This document shows positions 18,301 through 25,662 of a stretch of 64,000 nucleotides of DNA, piece after piece. The notes beneath the pieces were generated by a model. It ran no database searches and had not been told where the DNA came from. It saw only the letters and a list, made by a program, of their open reading frames with translations. The stretch comes from Spirosoma sp. KUDC1026. Its GTDB lineage: Bacteria; Bacteroidota; Bacteroidia; Cytophagales; Spirosomataceae. The position numbers were made by a program, and so were the translations under genes. Within the stretch, counting starts at the first letter, position 1, and each line of letters opens with the position of its first letter. The DNA lies in the NCBI RefSeq assembly GCF_013375035.1, contig NZ_CP056032.1, positions 4,958,001-5,022,000 on the forward strand, written 5' to 3'.

Positions 18301-18675
18301 GGTGTATCTATCTCCAACGCCGTCCTCCTGGTCACCAACGCCGAAGAACTGCGGATGCGGAACGGCAACGCCCTGCTGTCGGCCAAAGAAGCGGCCTCTG
18401 TTCGCCTACGTCCGATTGTGATGACCAGTGTGGCCATGGTGGTCGGTATGATTCCGATGGCGTCGGGTCTGGGTGAAGGCGGTTCGCAGTCGGCTCCGCT
18501 GGGCCGGGCGGTGATCGGTGGCCTGATTGCCTCGACCTTTGCTGCGTTATACATGCTGCCATTGGTGTTTGCCTGGGTGCAGGGCAATACGTCGACTCAG
18601 TCGGTATCACTCGATCCTGAAGATAAAGAAAGCAAGTTTTTCATTCCCTCCTCGTATGAACCGGTTAACAACTAA
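15367..18675 (+). CDS. RND efflux transporter permease subunit (HAE1-like), copy 2, with an EF-hand-like loop
   Basis: This 1102-residue pump is clearly a paralogue of the RND gene about 5.6 kb upstream: long parts match almost word for word (FPNLDLPVIYISQPFGGYTP; LSGLALAIGILVDESTVTIEN; NLQSYMGMIMSVGVSISNAV). The TM4 acidic pair is Asp400-Glu401. The cytoplasmic TM6-TM7 loop differs strongly from copy 1: it is Asn/Gly/His-rich and contains DLNNDGKIGLFE at residues 540-551, a perfect 12-residue EF-hand loop pattern. The adaptor gene overlaps its 3' end by 20 bases. No TolC gene follows, so it probably uses the upstream TolC-like protein. Confidence 0.95.
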   Translation: MNLIRSALRKPITILVVVASLFFFGINAVRNIKVDIFPNLDLPVIYISQPFGGYTPNQMESFFGKQYVNLLLYVSGVKSIETKNIQGLTLIKLSFYQGTNMAQAAAEVSAYSNRAQAIFPPGSQPPFILRFDASTLPVGQLVLSSPKRTNNELQDLANVYVRAGFSSIPGLVAPAPFGGNSRSIVIKADPALLRSHNLTPDQLVAALRINNQASPAGNVRVGDLNYFTPANTTVKNIEDFGNIPLYTGSVQNLFLKDVATIEDGADITQGYVLVNGKRSVYLPITKSADASTWEVVQNLKAALPRFQALLPEDVKLTYTFDQSVYVINSVESLLTEGAIGAILTGLMVLLFLGDVRGALIVIITIPTCIIASVLFLYLFGQTINIMTLSGLALAIGILVDESTVTIENIHQHMDMGKPKALAIWDACKEIAFSKLLILFCILAVFAPAFTMTGIPGALFLPLALAIGFAMVTSYLMSQTLVPVLANWMMKEHPHKSNGKANGHEGINGHLSQANGISIANGRQTNDDILHEKEKLAHRADLNNDGKIGLFERVRMRFVNALDGMMAFRKPIVITYVIGGLVLAGILITIIGRDVLPKNDAGQFQVRIRAADGTRLEKTETTMLKTLDVLNKLVGKENIEITSAMVGMHGAQFSTSPIYLFMAGPQEGVLQVSLKHDFDKDMDELKDEFRARMKKELPGVKLSFEPIELTDKILSQGSPTPIEVRLVGKNKKQNQEYANKIITKLKQIPYLRDVQIGQSTNYPTIEVNIDRVRASQLGTDISSISRSLIASTSSSRYTEKSVWIDPKSSQSYSVQVQVPENKMNSIDELGEIPVLPNTNRPVLSDVATLQKGTTNGENDNLGAIPILSVTANLNDMDLGTAAADVQKAIDSLGEMPRGLTVSIQGLSQVLNDTLNSLQTGLLTAIVVIFLMLAANFQSFKVSLVVLCTVPAVLVGSLTLLLLTGSTLNLQSYMGMIMSVGVSISNAVLLVTNAEELRMRNGNALLSAKEAASVRLRPIVMTSVAMVVGMIPMASGLGEGGSQSAPLGRAVIGGLIASTFAALYMLPLVFAWVQGNTSTQSVSLDPEDKESKFFIPSSYEPVNN

Positions 18676-19798
18676 CCCTTTTCGTAACCTGCTCGTTGTC
18701 GGTAGTTTTCTCGTTGTACAGTCACTAACCAGTTGCCATTCGCAGGAAAGCAAGGCAGACGTGGCCGAAGCGGATAGCGCTCCGGAAGCCACCGAAGTAT
18801 TCGCCCTCCAGAAAGGTAAACTGTCATCTTCCTTACAGGTACCGGGCGAACTGGTTGCGTATCGGGACGTCGACATTTACGCCAAAGTAAGTGGCTTTAT
18901 TAAAACGCTCTACGTCGATATTGGCTCGGAGGTAACGCAGGGGCAATTACTAGCGGTTGCTGAAGCCCCCGAGTTAAATGCGCAGTTGTCCTCGGCCCAG
19001 TCGAAGCTGAAAGCCCAGGAAGCGTTATCCATTGCCAGCAAAGCCAACTATGACCGGATTCTGGAAGCCAGTAAGTTCTCGGGAGCGGTCTCGAAGAATG
19101 ATGTCGACCAGGCCCTGGCCAAACGTAACGCTGATCTGGCCCAGCTAGAGGCCGCCCGCTCCGCGTACCGGGAAGTGGCCGACCTGCGACAATACCTGCA
19201 AATCCGGGCTCCGTTCAACGGCGTCATCAGCGCCCGGAACGCCAGCACGGGGGCTTACATCGGCCCGTCGGGCAAAGGGTCAGAGTTTCCCTTGTTTGTG
19301 CTGACCGAGCAGAAACGACTCCGTCTGGTTATCTCGGTGCCTGAAGCGTACACGGGTTACGTTGATCAGAACGAAACGGTCAGTTTCAGCGTAAAGGCCT
19401 TCCCCGACCGGAAGTTTACGGGTCAGGTGAAGCGGCAGGCAGGCGCGCTGGATAAACGGCTCCGGTCGGAGCGGGTTGAAGTTGACGTACTCAACAATAA
19501 CAAAAAATTGCTGCCCGGTATGATCGCCGAAGTTAGTATTCCGCTGCCAACGCGCACCAGTACGTTTATCGTTCCTAAATCGGCTGTTGTCAACTCCTCG
19601 ACGGGCGTGTTTGTGGTGAAAGTAACGAACAATAAAGCCGAGTGGATTCCAGTGCAGAAGGGTCTAGAAGCCGACGAGAAAATGGAAGTGTTTGGTAAAC
19701 TTAACGAAGGTGACCAGCTCGTAACGACGGCTACCGAAGAGATTCGGGATGGCTCGCCCGTTACGCCAGCGAAAGCCGCTAGCAATACCGTGCAATAA
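18656..19798 (+). CDS. RND periplasmic adaptor subunit (membrane fusion lipoprotein), copy 2
   Basis: The ATG at 18656 is chosen because it opens a lipoprotein signal (VVGSFLVVQSLTSC) and lies inside the last codons of the RND gene, a 20-base overlap that suggests coupled translation. An open frame extends upstream but has no sensible N-terminus. The 380-residue product has the same domain order as the first adaptor: a lipoyl half (VSGFIKTLYVDIGSEVTQGQ), a coiled-coil hairpin (QLSSAQSKLKAQEAL), the second lipoyl half (IRAPFNGVISARNASTGAYI), then the beta-barrel (VPEAYTGYVDQNETV). It links RND copy 2 to an outer-membrane duct. Confidence 0.93.
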   Translation: MNRLTTNPFRNLLVVGSFLVVQSLTSCHSQESKADVAEADSAPEATEVFALQKGKLSSSLQVPGELVAYRDVDIYAKVSGFIKTLYVDIGSEVTQGQLLAVAEAPELNAQLSSAQSKLKAQEALSIASKANYDRILEASKFSGAVSKNDVDQALAKRNADLAQLEAARSAYREVADLRQYLQIRAPFNGVISARNASTGAYIGPSGKGSEFPLFVLTEQKRLRLVISVPEAYTGYVDQNETVSFSVKAFPDRKFTGQVKRQAGALDKRLRSERVEVDVLNNNKKLLPGMIAEVSIPLPTRTSTFIVPKSAVVNSSTGVFVVKVTNNKAEWIPVQKGLEADEKMEVFGKLNEGDQLVTTATEEIRDGSPVTPAKAASNTVQ

Positions 19799-19819
19799 AT
19801 ACCGAACATTTCTCTATGC

Positions 19820-19862
19820 ATAACGTAAAGGCCGCTTTCATGGAGAGCGGCCTTTACGTTAT
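19820..19862 (+). terminator. Rho-independent-type terminator of the second RND operon
   Basis: Perfect 17-base arms (19820-19836 and 19846-19862, core AACGTAAAGGCCGCT) with a 9-base loop, 22 bases after the adaptor stop. The stem ends in A/T-rich sequence rather than a long T run. Confidence 0.75.
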
Positions 19863-19904
19863 ACAGGAGTTCTGCCGAATAAACGCTTGTTGCCTGGAAG
19901 CCTT

Positions 19905-19975
19905 TTAGAAACTCCTATAGCCTCTAAAGGAGACTTTTCTCTTTCAGGTAAACTCCCTTTTAGGGACTACTATTA
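19905..19975. repeat. Degenerate CCCTAAAGGGAG-type inverted repeat
   Basis: The left part holds CCTCTAAAGGAGACTTTTC and the right part CTCCCTTTTAGGG, which pair imperfectly. The same style of element (CCCTGAAGGAGACTTCTC) is found at 48291-48362, so both may belong to one dispersed intergenic repeat family. The rest of the stretch up to about 20150 shows nothing recognisable. Confidence 0.4.
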
Positions 19976-20154
19976 GGGGACAAATCGGGGCTCACATACT
20001 CGGCCCTAACCTCATAAAAGAGGCATAGATATGAGAGATGGCAATTTGAAAAAATAATAAATATAGTATGATAGCTCCAGAGTGTTATACAGAGAGTGTC
20101 ACTTTGAATGGGCGTTTCGTGAGACAAATTTTTTGGGCTAGATACACTGCGCCC

Positions 20155-20734
20155 TTAGAACTGGACCACTTTACTGAATAACGAAATTGTTAGTTGATCT
20201 GATTTCCTACTTGGTTTGACTGCTTTTTATTCCCTTTAATACCTCTTCAGGCGTTCGATAATTCAGCGACTGGTGAAAGCGCCGACAGTTATAAAACTCG
20301 AAATAAGCTTGTAAGCCTGCCTCTAACTGCCAGCCATCCTGGTAGGCTTTCAGATAAATATCCTCATATTTTACGCTTCGCCAAAGCCGCTCTACGAATA
20401 TGTTGTCCAATGCCCGCCCTTTGCCGTCCATTGAGATGCGAATGTTCTGATCGAGCAGGACACTTGTAAAATCATCCGAGGTAAATTGACTGCCTTGATC
20501 GGTGTTAAAAATCTCGGGTTGAGGATAGCTCCCTAAGGCCTTTCGTAACACGCCACAACACCAATCAGCCTCCATGGTGTTGGAAACGGACCAACTTAAT
20601 ACGTATCGACTATACAGATCGATGATGGCCATCAGGTACATATATCCGGTCGCCATGGGTACATAGGTAATGTCAGTAGCCCAAACTTGGTGGACCCGCA
20701 CAATGACCAACCCCCGCAGCAAATAGGGATAAAT
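20155..20734 (-). mobile_element. Remnant of an IS3-family element (3' part of the transposase gene and one end)
   Basis: The stretch contains the C-terminal two thirds of an OrfB transposase and, beyond its stop, a likely terminal sequence (AACTGGACCACTTTACTG near 20159). Its 5' part is missing: the coding sequence stops abruptly at 20734, exactly where the neighbouring intact IS3-type element begins. No other copy of its 5' part is seen in the window. Confidence 0.7.
20207..20734 (-). pseudogene. IS3-family OrfB transposase, 5'-truncated
   Basis: About 175 residues of a DDE transposase remain, beginning at IYPYLLRGLVIV. The catalytic Asp in VWATDITYVPM, the second Asp in FNTDQGSQFTSDDF and the Glu in DNIFVERLWRSVKYED are all present, followed by the usual FEFYNCRRFHQSLNYRTPEEVL tail. 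The N-terminal HTH and the upstream OrfA are absent. The frame runs on into the adjacent element without an authentic start, so the gene cannot give a normal transposase. The sequence is close to OrfB proteins that are widespread in Bacteroidota. Confidence 0.8.
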
Positions 20735-20801
20735 TGTCTTAACCCCCTGAATGACTGGACAAAATTGTAAAAACAGTTTAGTCCTTTTACATTCAGATAC
20801 C

Positions 20802-21113
20802 ATGAGCAAATTAAGGCGGAGTTTTACTCCCGATGACCGCTATTCTATCGTCCAGGAAGCCATTCGTGACGGCCATGCCGAGACTTGTCGAAAATACAAT
20901 CTATCTCCTTCGCTGCTGCGCAAGTGGAAATTGAAGTATTTGAGTAAAGGCAAAGAAGGCCTCAAAGATTCTTACGCACGCGTCGATCCCCAGCTTCGAG
21001 TGCTCGAAGAAGAAAATGAACGCCTGAAGCGGATTGTAGCAAAACAAGCTTTGGAACTGGAGATCAAAAGTGAGCTACTAAAAAAAACTCCTATTCACTC
21101 CAGGAGAAGCTAG
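20802..21113 (+). CDS. IS3-family transposase OrfA
   Basis: The ATG at 20802 opens MSKLRRSFTPDDRYSIVQEA; the 103-residue product has an HTH_Tnp_1-type DNA-binding domain (CRKYNLSPSLLRKWKLKYL) and a C-terminal leucine-zipper-like helix (LRVLEEENERLKRIVAKQALELEI), the usual layout for OrfA. A run of eight A at 21080-21087 provides an A-AAA-AAA slippery site near its end. A -1 shift there joins it directly to the OrfB frame and would give the OrfAB fusion transposase. OrfA alone acts as a regulator of transposition in this family. Confidence 0.9.
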   Translation: MSKLRRSFTPDDRYSIVQEAIRDGHAETCRKYNLSPSLLRKWKLKYLSKGKEGLKDSYARVDPQLRVLEEENERLKRIVAKQALELEIKSELLKKTPIHSRRS

Positions 21114-21118
21114 CACTC

Positions 21119-22006
21119 ATGAAACAGTTTGAAAATCAAGTAAGTCGTACCCTGTTATGCCAGTGGCTTAGTGTACCTCGGAGCGTGTTTTACTACCAAC
21201 CACAATCAGGTAGACCTGGAGCACGCCCCAGCCAGGTAACCATGAAACGGGATGGATCGTGGGTAGACAACCAACTGGTCGTGGTCAGTATTCGGCAACT
21301 GCTGGATGTTGAGTTCAATGCCCTTGGCTACGAATACATCACCCACGAGTTGAAAAAAGAATACTTAATCAATAAGAAAAAGGTGTATCGACTCATGCAA
21401 GAGCATAATTTACTTCTGGGCAAAGTGATCCGACCGATGGGCAAGCGGGAATTTGTTAAATTCAGACGAATCGAAGCGACCAAGCCCTTGGAATACCTGT
21501 GCTGGGATATCAAATACGTCTGGGTAGAAGGGGAACGGCGGAATTACTATCTGTTGAGCGTCATTGATGTGTATAGCCGCAAAATTCTGGATTGGCTATT
21601 CCAAGGCAGTATTCGTCAAATCGACTTAATCAATCTTTTTCGACGAATCAACCGGAATCATGAACTGAAGGGCGTCATTTTGCGCAATGATAATGGCAGT
21701 CAATTCATTGCTCACTCGGTACGTAACTTTTTGAAAAGCTCCGAAATCAAGCAGGAATTCACTCATGTGGCCACCCCTGAAGAGAACTCGTACATTGAAG
21801 CTTTTCACAGCATTCTAGAACATGATGTGATCGAGCGCAATGTATTTGACAGCTATTATGAGGCCAAAGAAATGTTAGGGCGTTATTTTTTCCATTACAA
21901 CAATCACCGTCTTCATCGTTCGATTGGTTTTGTAACACCTCAGCAGAAATGGGAGGAAGCACAGGTAATTTACGACACAACCTTTTCAGAAAATTTGTCC
22001 AGCTAA
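21119..22006 (+). CDS. IS3-family transposase OrfB (DDE catalytic subunit)
   Basis: This 295-residue protein contains an HTH_21-type segment (NALGYEYITHELKKEYLINKKKV in part) and a complete rve integrase core. The catalytic triad is Asp in LCWDIKYVWVEG, Asp in LRNDNGSQFIAH, and Glu in EENSYIEAFHSILEHDV. It ends with the HYNNHRLHRSIGFVTPQQ motif. It lies in the -1 phase relative to OrfA, starting 5 bases after the OrfA stop, so it is most likely made as an OrfAB fusion by frameshifting. All catalytic residues are present and the gene appears functional. Confidence 0.92.
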   Translation: MKQFENQVSRTLLCQWLSVPRSVFYYQPQSGRPGARPSQVTMKRDGSWVDNQLVVVSIRQLLDVEFNALGYEYITHELKKEYLINKKKVYRLMQEHNLLLGKVIRPMGKREFVKFRRIEATKPLEYLCWDIKYVWVEGERRNYYLLSVIDVYSRKILDWLFQGSIRQIDLINLFRRINRNHELKGVILRNDNGSQFIAHSVRNFLKSSEIKQEFTHVATPEENSYIEAFHSILEHDVIERNVFDSYYEAKEMLGRYFFHYNNHRLHRSIGFVTPQQKWEEAQVIYDTTFSENLSS

Positions 22007-22021
22007 TAGGGGGCTAAGACA

Positions 22022-22725
22022 GTCCACGCTCAAAAAGCACCCACCTTCCAATAACTCCGCCTTTAGGCGGCTCCAAAACGACTCTGCAAACGCATTATCG
22101 TAAGGGTCATCGGCCCGGCTCATGCTGGGCCTGATCCGCCACAGACTCACCAGTTCCTGCACCTCATTGGAGATGTATTGACCACCCCGATCAGAGTGGA
22201 CGATAAGGCCAGCGGCTGGCTGACGGGTTTGCAGGGCTGCCCGCAGTGGCACCAAAATCAGGGCATCTTCCATATTGGCATTGATGCGCCAGCCGACAAT
22301 TCGGCGCGAAAATAAGTCCATCCAACTCCCCAAATAGGCCCATTCTCCGTTGGCCAGGGGCAAGTACGTGATGTCACTGACCCAAACTAAATCAGGAGAA
22401 ACAGGCAACGGTTGATCGAGTAACAGGTTTGGCCAGTACCCCTTGCCATGTCGGTGGTACGTGGTACAAACGATTTTGGCTTAATTGACTGTAAGTCAGC
22501 CAGTTTCATTAATGATCGTACCTGTTGCCGACCTACCTGATGGCCCTGCTCGTGCAACTCGGCTACAATTCTGCGGCTCCCGTAGCGTCGTTTGTGCGCC
22601 CAAAACACGTCTTCGACCAACTGCTTTTTAGCTTGTTTATGAGCTGTTGGCTGGTAGCTCTGCCCCCTTTTGTATCGGTAATAAGCTGTTCGACTTACGC
22701 CCAATACAGCACACAGGGTTTCCAC
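22022..22725 (-). pseudogene. IS3-family (IS150-like) OrfB transposase, frameshifted and 3'-truncated
   Basis: The N-terminal part (about 22725 down to 22455) reads VLGVSRTAYYRYKRG, KKQLVEDVFWAHKRRYGSRR and SIKPKSFVPRTTD. The catalytic part continues in another frame as HRHGKGYWPNLLLDQPLPV, VWVSDITYLPLANGEW (first Asp), VHSDRGGQYIS (second Asp) and NAFAESFWSRLKAELL (Glu). The change of frame near 22455 is best explained by a small deletion. After FLSVD the frame runs into the adjacent element and ends at a foreign stop. Both defects make it non-functional. Confidence 0.8.
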
Positions 22726-22769
22726 ATTGAACTCATCAGCCAGTGTCTCGATCAGATTGTAGCAAAGCG

Positions 22770-23063
22770 TCAGGTCGCCCGGCTGAAAATGCTCAAGGCT
22801 TTTTTTAAGATTTCGCGCTCGGTCTCCAACTGGCGTACCCGATCCTTAAGCTGCTGGTTCTCCGCAATCAGTTCGCTTTGACCAGCGACCACTTTTTTAC
22901 CCACTTGATTCACACTTTTCCAGCGGTAGATTAGGTTCTCAGACACGCCCAGGGCGTTGGCGACATAAGCTGCTGTCTGACCGCTGTCGAGCATTTTGAG
23001 GACTTCAGTTTTGAAATCGGCATCGTACTTGCGCCGTGTTTTTGGGGCTCTCTTTGGCTGCAT
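22770..23063 (-). CDS. IS3-family (IS150-like) transposase OrfA
   Basis: This intact 97-residue OrfA begins MQPKRAPKTRRKYDADFK. It has the HTH segment SGQTAAYVANALGVSENLIYRW in part and a C-terminal leucine zipper (ENQQLKDRVRQLETEREIL). Seven A on the coding strand at 22806-22800 form a slippery site; a -1 shift there gives KKSLEHFQPGDLTL and joins OrfB. Since its OrfB partner is broken, this copy cannot move by itself but may still make the regulatory OrfA protein. Confidence 0.85.
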   Translation of the reverse strand: MQPKRAPKTRRKYDADFKTEVLKMLDSGQTAAYVANALGVSENLIYRWKSVNQVGKKVVAGQSELIAENQQLKDRVRQLETEREILKKALSIFSRAT

Positions 23064-23113
23064 AGCCTTGCTAAGTTAAGCAAGTTTGTGTGCCGATAAA
23101 CCCGACCATCTCA

Positions 23114-23423
23114 GGGAAGCGGCTGCCTGGTCAGTGTAGTGAATGGTAAAGTGGTCATCTTTGAAAAAGGCCACATATTTTTCCAGTATTGTCAGGCAAG
23201 CGCTGGATGAAGTAAGCCGAGATTGCTGCTCTAGTGTTTGGCGTAGTTGCATGTATTGGTTGAGGGCTTTACTGGCCGTCTTATCTTCAAAGCCCGCGTA
23301 CCGACTTTTGGCCACTTGGATTAAAGCATTCAGATTGGCTTGGCAGCTACAACTATCGATTTGTTGGGCATGTCCCCAAGTAGAGATGACAACCAGGGAA
23401 AGGATCACGAAAAGATGTTTCAT
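23114..23423 (-). pseudogene. S41-peptidase-like secreted protein, truncated by IS insertion
   Basis: The ATG at 23423 starts a signal peptide (MKHLFVILSLVVISTWGHAQ). About 80 further residues match the N-terminal region found in Bacteroidota S41 (C-terminal-processing-like) peptidases: CSCQANLNALIQVAKSRYAGF, a Lys/Ser-rich helix, and YVAFFKDDHFTIHY. After QAAASL the frame crosses into the IS3-type element and stops soon after. The protease domain with its Ser/Lys residues is not in the window, so the gene is surely dead. The family call is by pattern only. Confidence 0.55.
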
Positions 23424-23816
23424 ACAAGTGAGGAATAGGAGGATGGAGTTCCAATCTAGGAAAAGCATCGATCTTATCAAACGCTCATACCTGAGACGAT
23501 AGAACCATCATGCGTTTGCTTTTCAAAAGGGGCACCTTTCTAGTCGGCTAAGTCATGGTTACTTGCTCAACAAGATAATGTGCGCCCATTGGGAGACAAG
23601 ATTTTTAATTGGTCAACGCGAAGAGTTTATTGATAGGGTAACCTCAAACCGTCTCGCTTAATCGCTTCCGGTCGCTGCAATCCTGTTTCTAAATAAGCTA
23701 TTCTAAGCAGCTTACTAGGCCTAAGCTTAACATGCACCTCCACATTTATCACAGCCACTAGAGGCATACGGTACAACTATTACGATCGGTTAGCTCGGCT
23801 GTACCTATCCCCATTT
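23424..23816. other. Divergent intergenic region
   Basis: About 390 bases between the truncated S41-like gene and the broken serine hydrolase gene. Apart from the promoter described next, no gene or hairpin was recognised. Confidence 0.3.
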
Positions 23817-23847
23817 TTGTTATAAGCCACTCAGCGGGCTATCTTTG
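23816..23847 (+). promoter_or_regulatory. Canonical Bacteroidota promoter (TTTG-N20-TATCTTTG)
   Basis: A -33 TTTG at 23816-23819 and a -7 box TATCTTTG at 23840-23847 are separated by 20 bases, which matches the TTTG-N19-21-TAnnTTTG rule. The start codon at 23872 lies 24 bases past the -7 box. The gene it served is now broken. Confidence 0.65.
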
Positions 23848-23871
23848 AACATACCATCGGCCTGCCTCTCT

Positions 23872-24902
23872 ATGCAATTAATTCATGTGCTTCGCTCTCT
23901 GGGGCTGCTGTTAGTACTTGGCTCGAATAGCCCCTTGCATAGTCAGCATACCACCAGACAGCTCGACAGCCTGTTTACCGAATTACACCAGCATGACAAG
24001 TTTAATGGTAATGTACTGGTGGCCCAAAAGGGGCAGCTCATGTTCGCAAAATCGTACGGCAAAGCCGATGAACAGCAAGAAAGAGATCTAAACATCCAGT
24101 CTGTTTTTGAGTTAGCCTCCGTCTCTAAGCAGTTTACCGCCATCGGCATTGTGCTGCTTAAAAAGCAACAAAAACTAGACTACGACGATGCACTGGCCGA
24201 CTACATCCCAGAACTAGCTTTTTATAGGGGGGGTAACTATTAGACAGTTACTCAACCTACCTAGATGGGGTAGTGGGCGACGGGATGGTCAATTCAACGG
24301 TCGGTGATCTGCTCTTGTGGGATCAGGCATTGTATACCGACAAACTGATCAACGACACAGACCGGCAAGCAATCTTTTCGGGGGCTACGCTAGCAAGCGG
24401 AGCAAGGACGGACTATGGTTTTGGTTGGGCTTTACTGGACAGTAAGCCCTATGGCCGGATCGTCAACCATACGGGCGGCTGGGCCGGTTATATTAGCTTG
24501 ATTGAGCGTCATCTGGACACGGGAATGACCATTATCATGCTGCAGAACAACGCCACTGATCGGATCCAGATACCGCTCAAAGTGGTGAGGAAAATTCTTT
24601 ATCACGAGCCGTTAGTGACAGAGGGATTGAAGCCTGTGTCCACTTCAGCAAGTTTGGAAAAGTACGTTGGTCTCTACTCGGCATCGACGATTCCGCTGAA
24701 GCTTGCCGTCTTTATCCGCGACAACTCCTTGTGGGCCCAAGGTCAGGCAGCTGGCCAACGCCCCTTCCGGCTGGACGCTTATAAGCATCACACGTTCAAG
24801 TACGAGGCTGCCTCAATACGGATGGTTTTTGATCCCGAGAAACGTACCCTATCCTTTGAGCAAGGCGATAAGGTCTCCCACATTTTTGCGAAAGAACAGT
24901 AA
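23872..24902 (+). pseudogene. Serine hydrolase (class C beta-lactamase-like), frameshifted with an internal deletion
   Basis: The ATG at 23872 opens a signal peptide (LRSLGLLLVLGSNSPLHSQ). The N-terminal half is normal through the active-site motif SVSK and DALADYIPELAFY. A run of seven G at 24227-24233 then breaks the frame; one G fewer would give GVTIRQLL as in the family. Right after that, roughly 24252-24258, the sequence jumps to YLDGVVGDGMVNSTVGDLL, so a central block that normally carries HTSG and the Y-x-N motif is gone. The C-terminal part (VNHTGGWAGYISL, with the third motif) continues to 24902. With the second catalytic motif missing the gene is not functional. Confidence 0.8.
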
Positions 24903-24954
24903 GTAGATGACTCAGTAAACCACCCGTCCCAGTAAACGCTCCCAAGTTGAGATG

Positions 24955-25008
24955 AATAAGGGTTCGTTCAGTTACCCCTTGACTGGTGCAACTGAATGAA
25001 CCCTTATT
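24955..25008 (+). terminator. Hairpin terminator after the serine hydrolase pseudogene
   Basis: Arms 24955-24973 and 24990-25008 (core AAGGGTTC and complement) pair over 19 bases with one mismatch, followed by TTTTATTG. Position 50 bases past the stop and the T run support a terminator. Confidence 0.75.
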
Positions 25009-25117
25009 TTTATTGTCTAGCTAACCAATACCCGGTTGCAACTGGCACAATCTGGAAGGGAAACAAGGGGAAAATCTAGCTTTTCCATTCTTTGCTCATT
25101 AACTGTACCCAAAACCG

Positions 25118-25170
25118 CTTTCGCCAGAAAGCCGCGCTCAGTTTCTACCGGCGCGGCTTTCTGGCGAAAG
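25118..25170. terminator. Perfect 20-bp inverted repeat, likely terminator of the split reductase gene
   Basis: Arms CTTTCGCCAGAAAGCCGCGC (25118-25137) and its exact complement (25151-25170), loop of 13 bases. It lies about 56 bases beyond the stop of the convergent NADP-reductase fragment. No T tract is attached. Confidence 0.55.
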
Positions 25171-25226
25171 TCAGCATAATGCGACAAGCACTTATTAGCC
25201 TCTAGGGCAACGGGGCCGATCGTTCG

Positions 25227-25662
25227 CTACTTCAGCTTGACACCCTGAGCTTCCATTTGCTTCTGCAGGGCAGCATGATTGGCCAAAAACTGCGCGTGCT
25301 GCTGCTCCGTACGCGTTGTCCCCAGGCTTTCCAATTTTTGCTCTAGCTCCCTGGCGGGTAAATCTGCTCCATAGCAGGGGGTGCCGGGCTGCTGTCGCCA
25401 CGACTCATGCAGACTACCATTATCCACCGCATCGAAGCCCAACTCTTCCACCAGATCCATCACTTTCTGCTTGGCCATGGGGTCATCGCCGGCTACAGGC
25501 AGAGCGATACGGCCGGGGGTACCAACGGGCTTGCCTAATTTTTCAAGGTGGTCGGCCATGATATTGTTGAATACCTTTATCACAGGCCGACCAAGGTGCT
25601 GCTCTACCCACTCACTTTCGGTCAGTTCACCCTGCTCAAGTTCGGGGATGTGTCCATCCCGC
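25227..25662 (-). pseudogene. NADP-dependent F420-reductase-like protein, C-terminal fragment (split by IS21 element)
   Basis: This is the 3' portion of one gene whose 5' portion lies at 28240-28536. The frame starts right at the insertion site as GHIPELEQGELTESEWV and continues through GRPVIKVFNNIMADHL, IALPVAGDDPMAKQKVMDL and VDNGSLHESWRQQPGTPCY, which are typical of the family of NADPH-dependent F420 reductase-like (ferric-reductase-like) proteins. It ends with a Gln/Leu-rich helix. A GTG at 25583 could serve as an internal start, but the product would lack the Rossmann fold. No promoter is seen for it. Confidence 0.85.
25656..25662. repeat. Left target-site duplication of the IS21-type element
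   Basis: ATCCCGC here is repeated at 28240-28246, directly flanking the element. Removing the element and one copy restores an uninterrupted reading frame. Confidence 0.85.

Larger units (their letters stand above)
20735..22021 (+). mobile_element. Intact IS3-family insertion sequence (about 1.29 kb)
   Basis: The ends form an imperfect inverted repeat. The left end reads TGTCTTAACCCCCT, then CTGGACAAA; the right end, read inward, is TGTCTTAGCCCCCT, then CTGGACAAA. Inside are OrfA and OrfB in overlapping phases with an A8 slippery run. No target-site duplication is visible: the left flank is inside one IS3-type transposase gene and the right flank is inside a different one. This suggests that the element, or a recombination using it, removed the sequence between two older elements. 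Confidence 0.85.
22022..23113 (-). mobile_element. Remnant of a second IS3-family (IS150-like) element, one end lost
   Basis: The element holds OrfA and a broken OrfB on the minus strand. Its left part, with the end of OrfB and the terminal repeat, is missing because the intact IS3-type element begins at 22021. The right end lies close to 23113 (read inward TGAGATGGTCGGG), where it cuts a host gene; that boundary is approximate because the partner end is lost. Confidence 0.7.

Noticed and set aside
18527..18655. Upstream extension of the second adaptor gene into the RND gene
   Set aside because: The added residues (Cys/Arg-rich) do not look like a leader, whereas the internal ATG opens a good lipoprotein signal.
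24227..24233. Run of seven G in the serine hydrolase gene as a phase-variation switch
   Set aside because: A central block of the gene with a catalytic motif is deleted right after the run, so changing its length would not restore a working enzyme.
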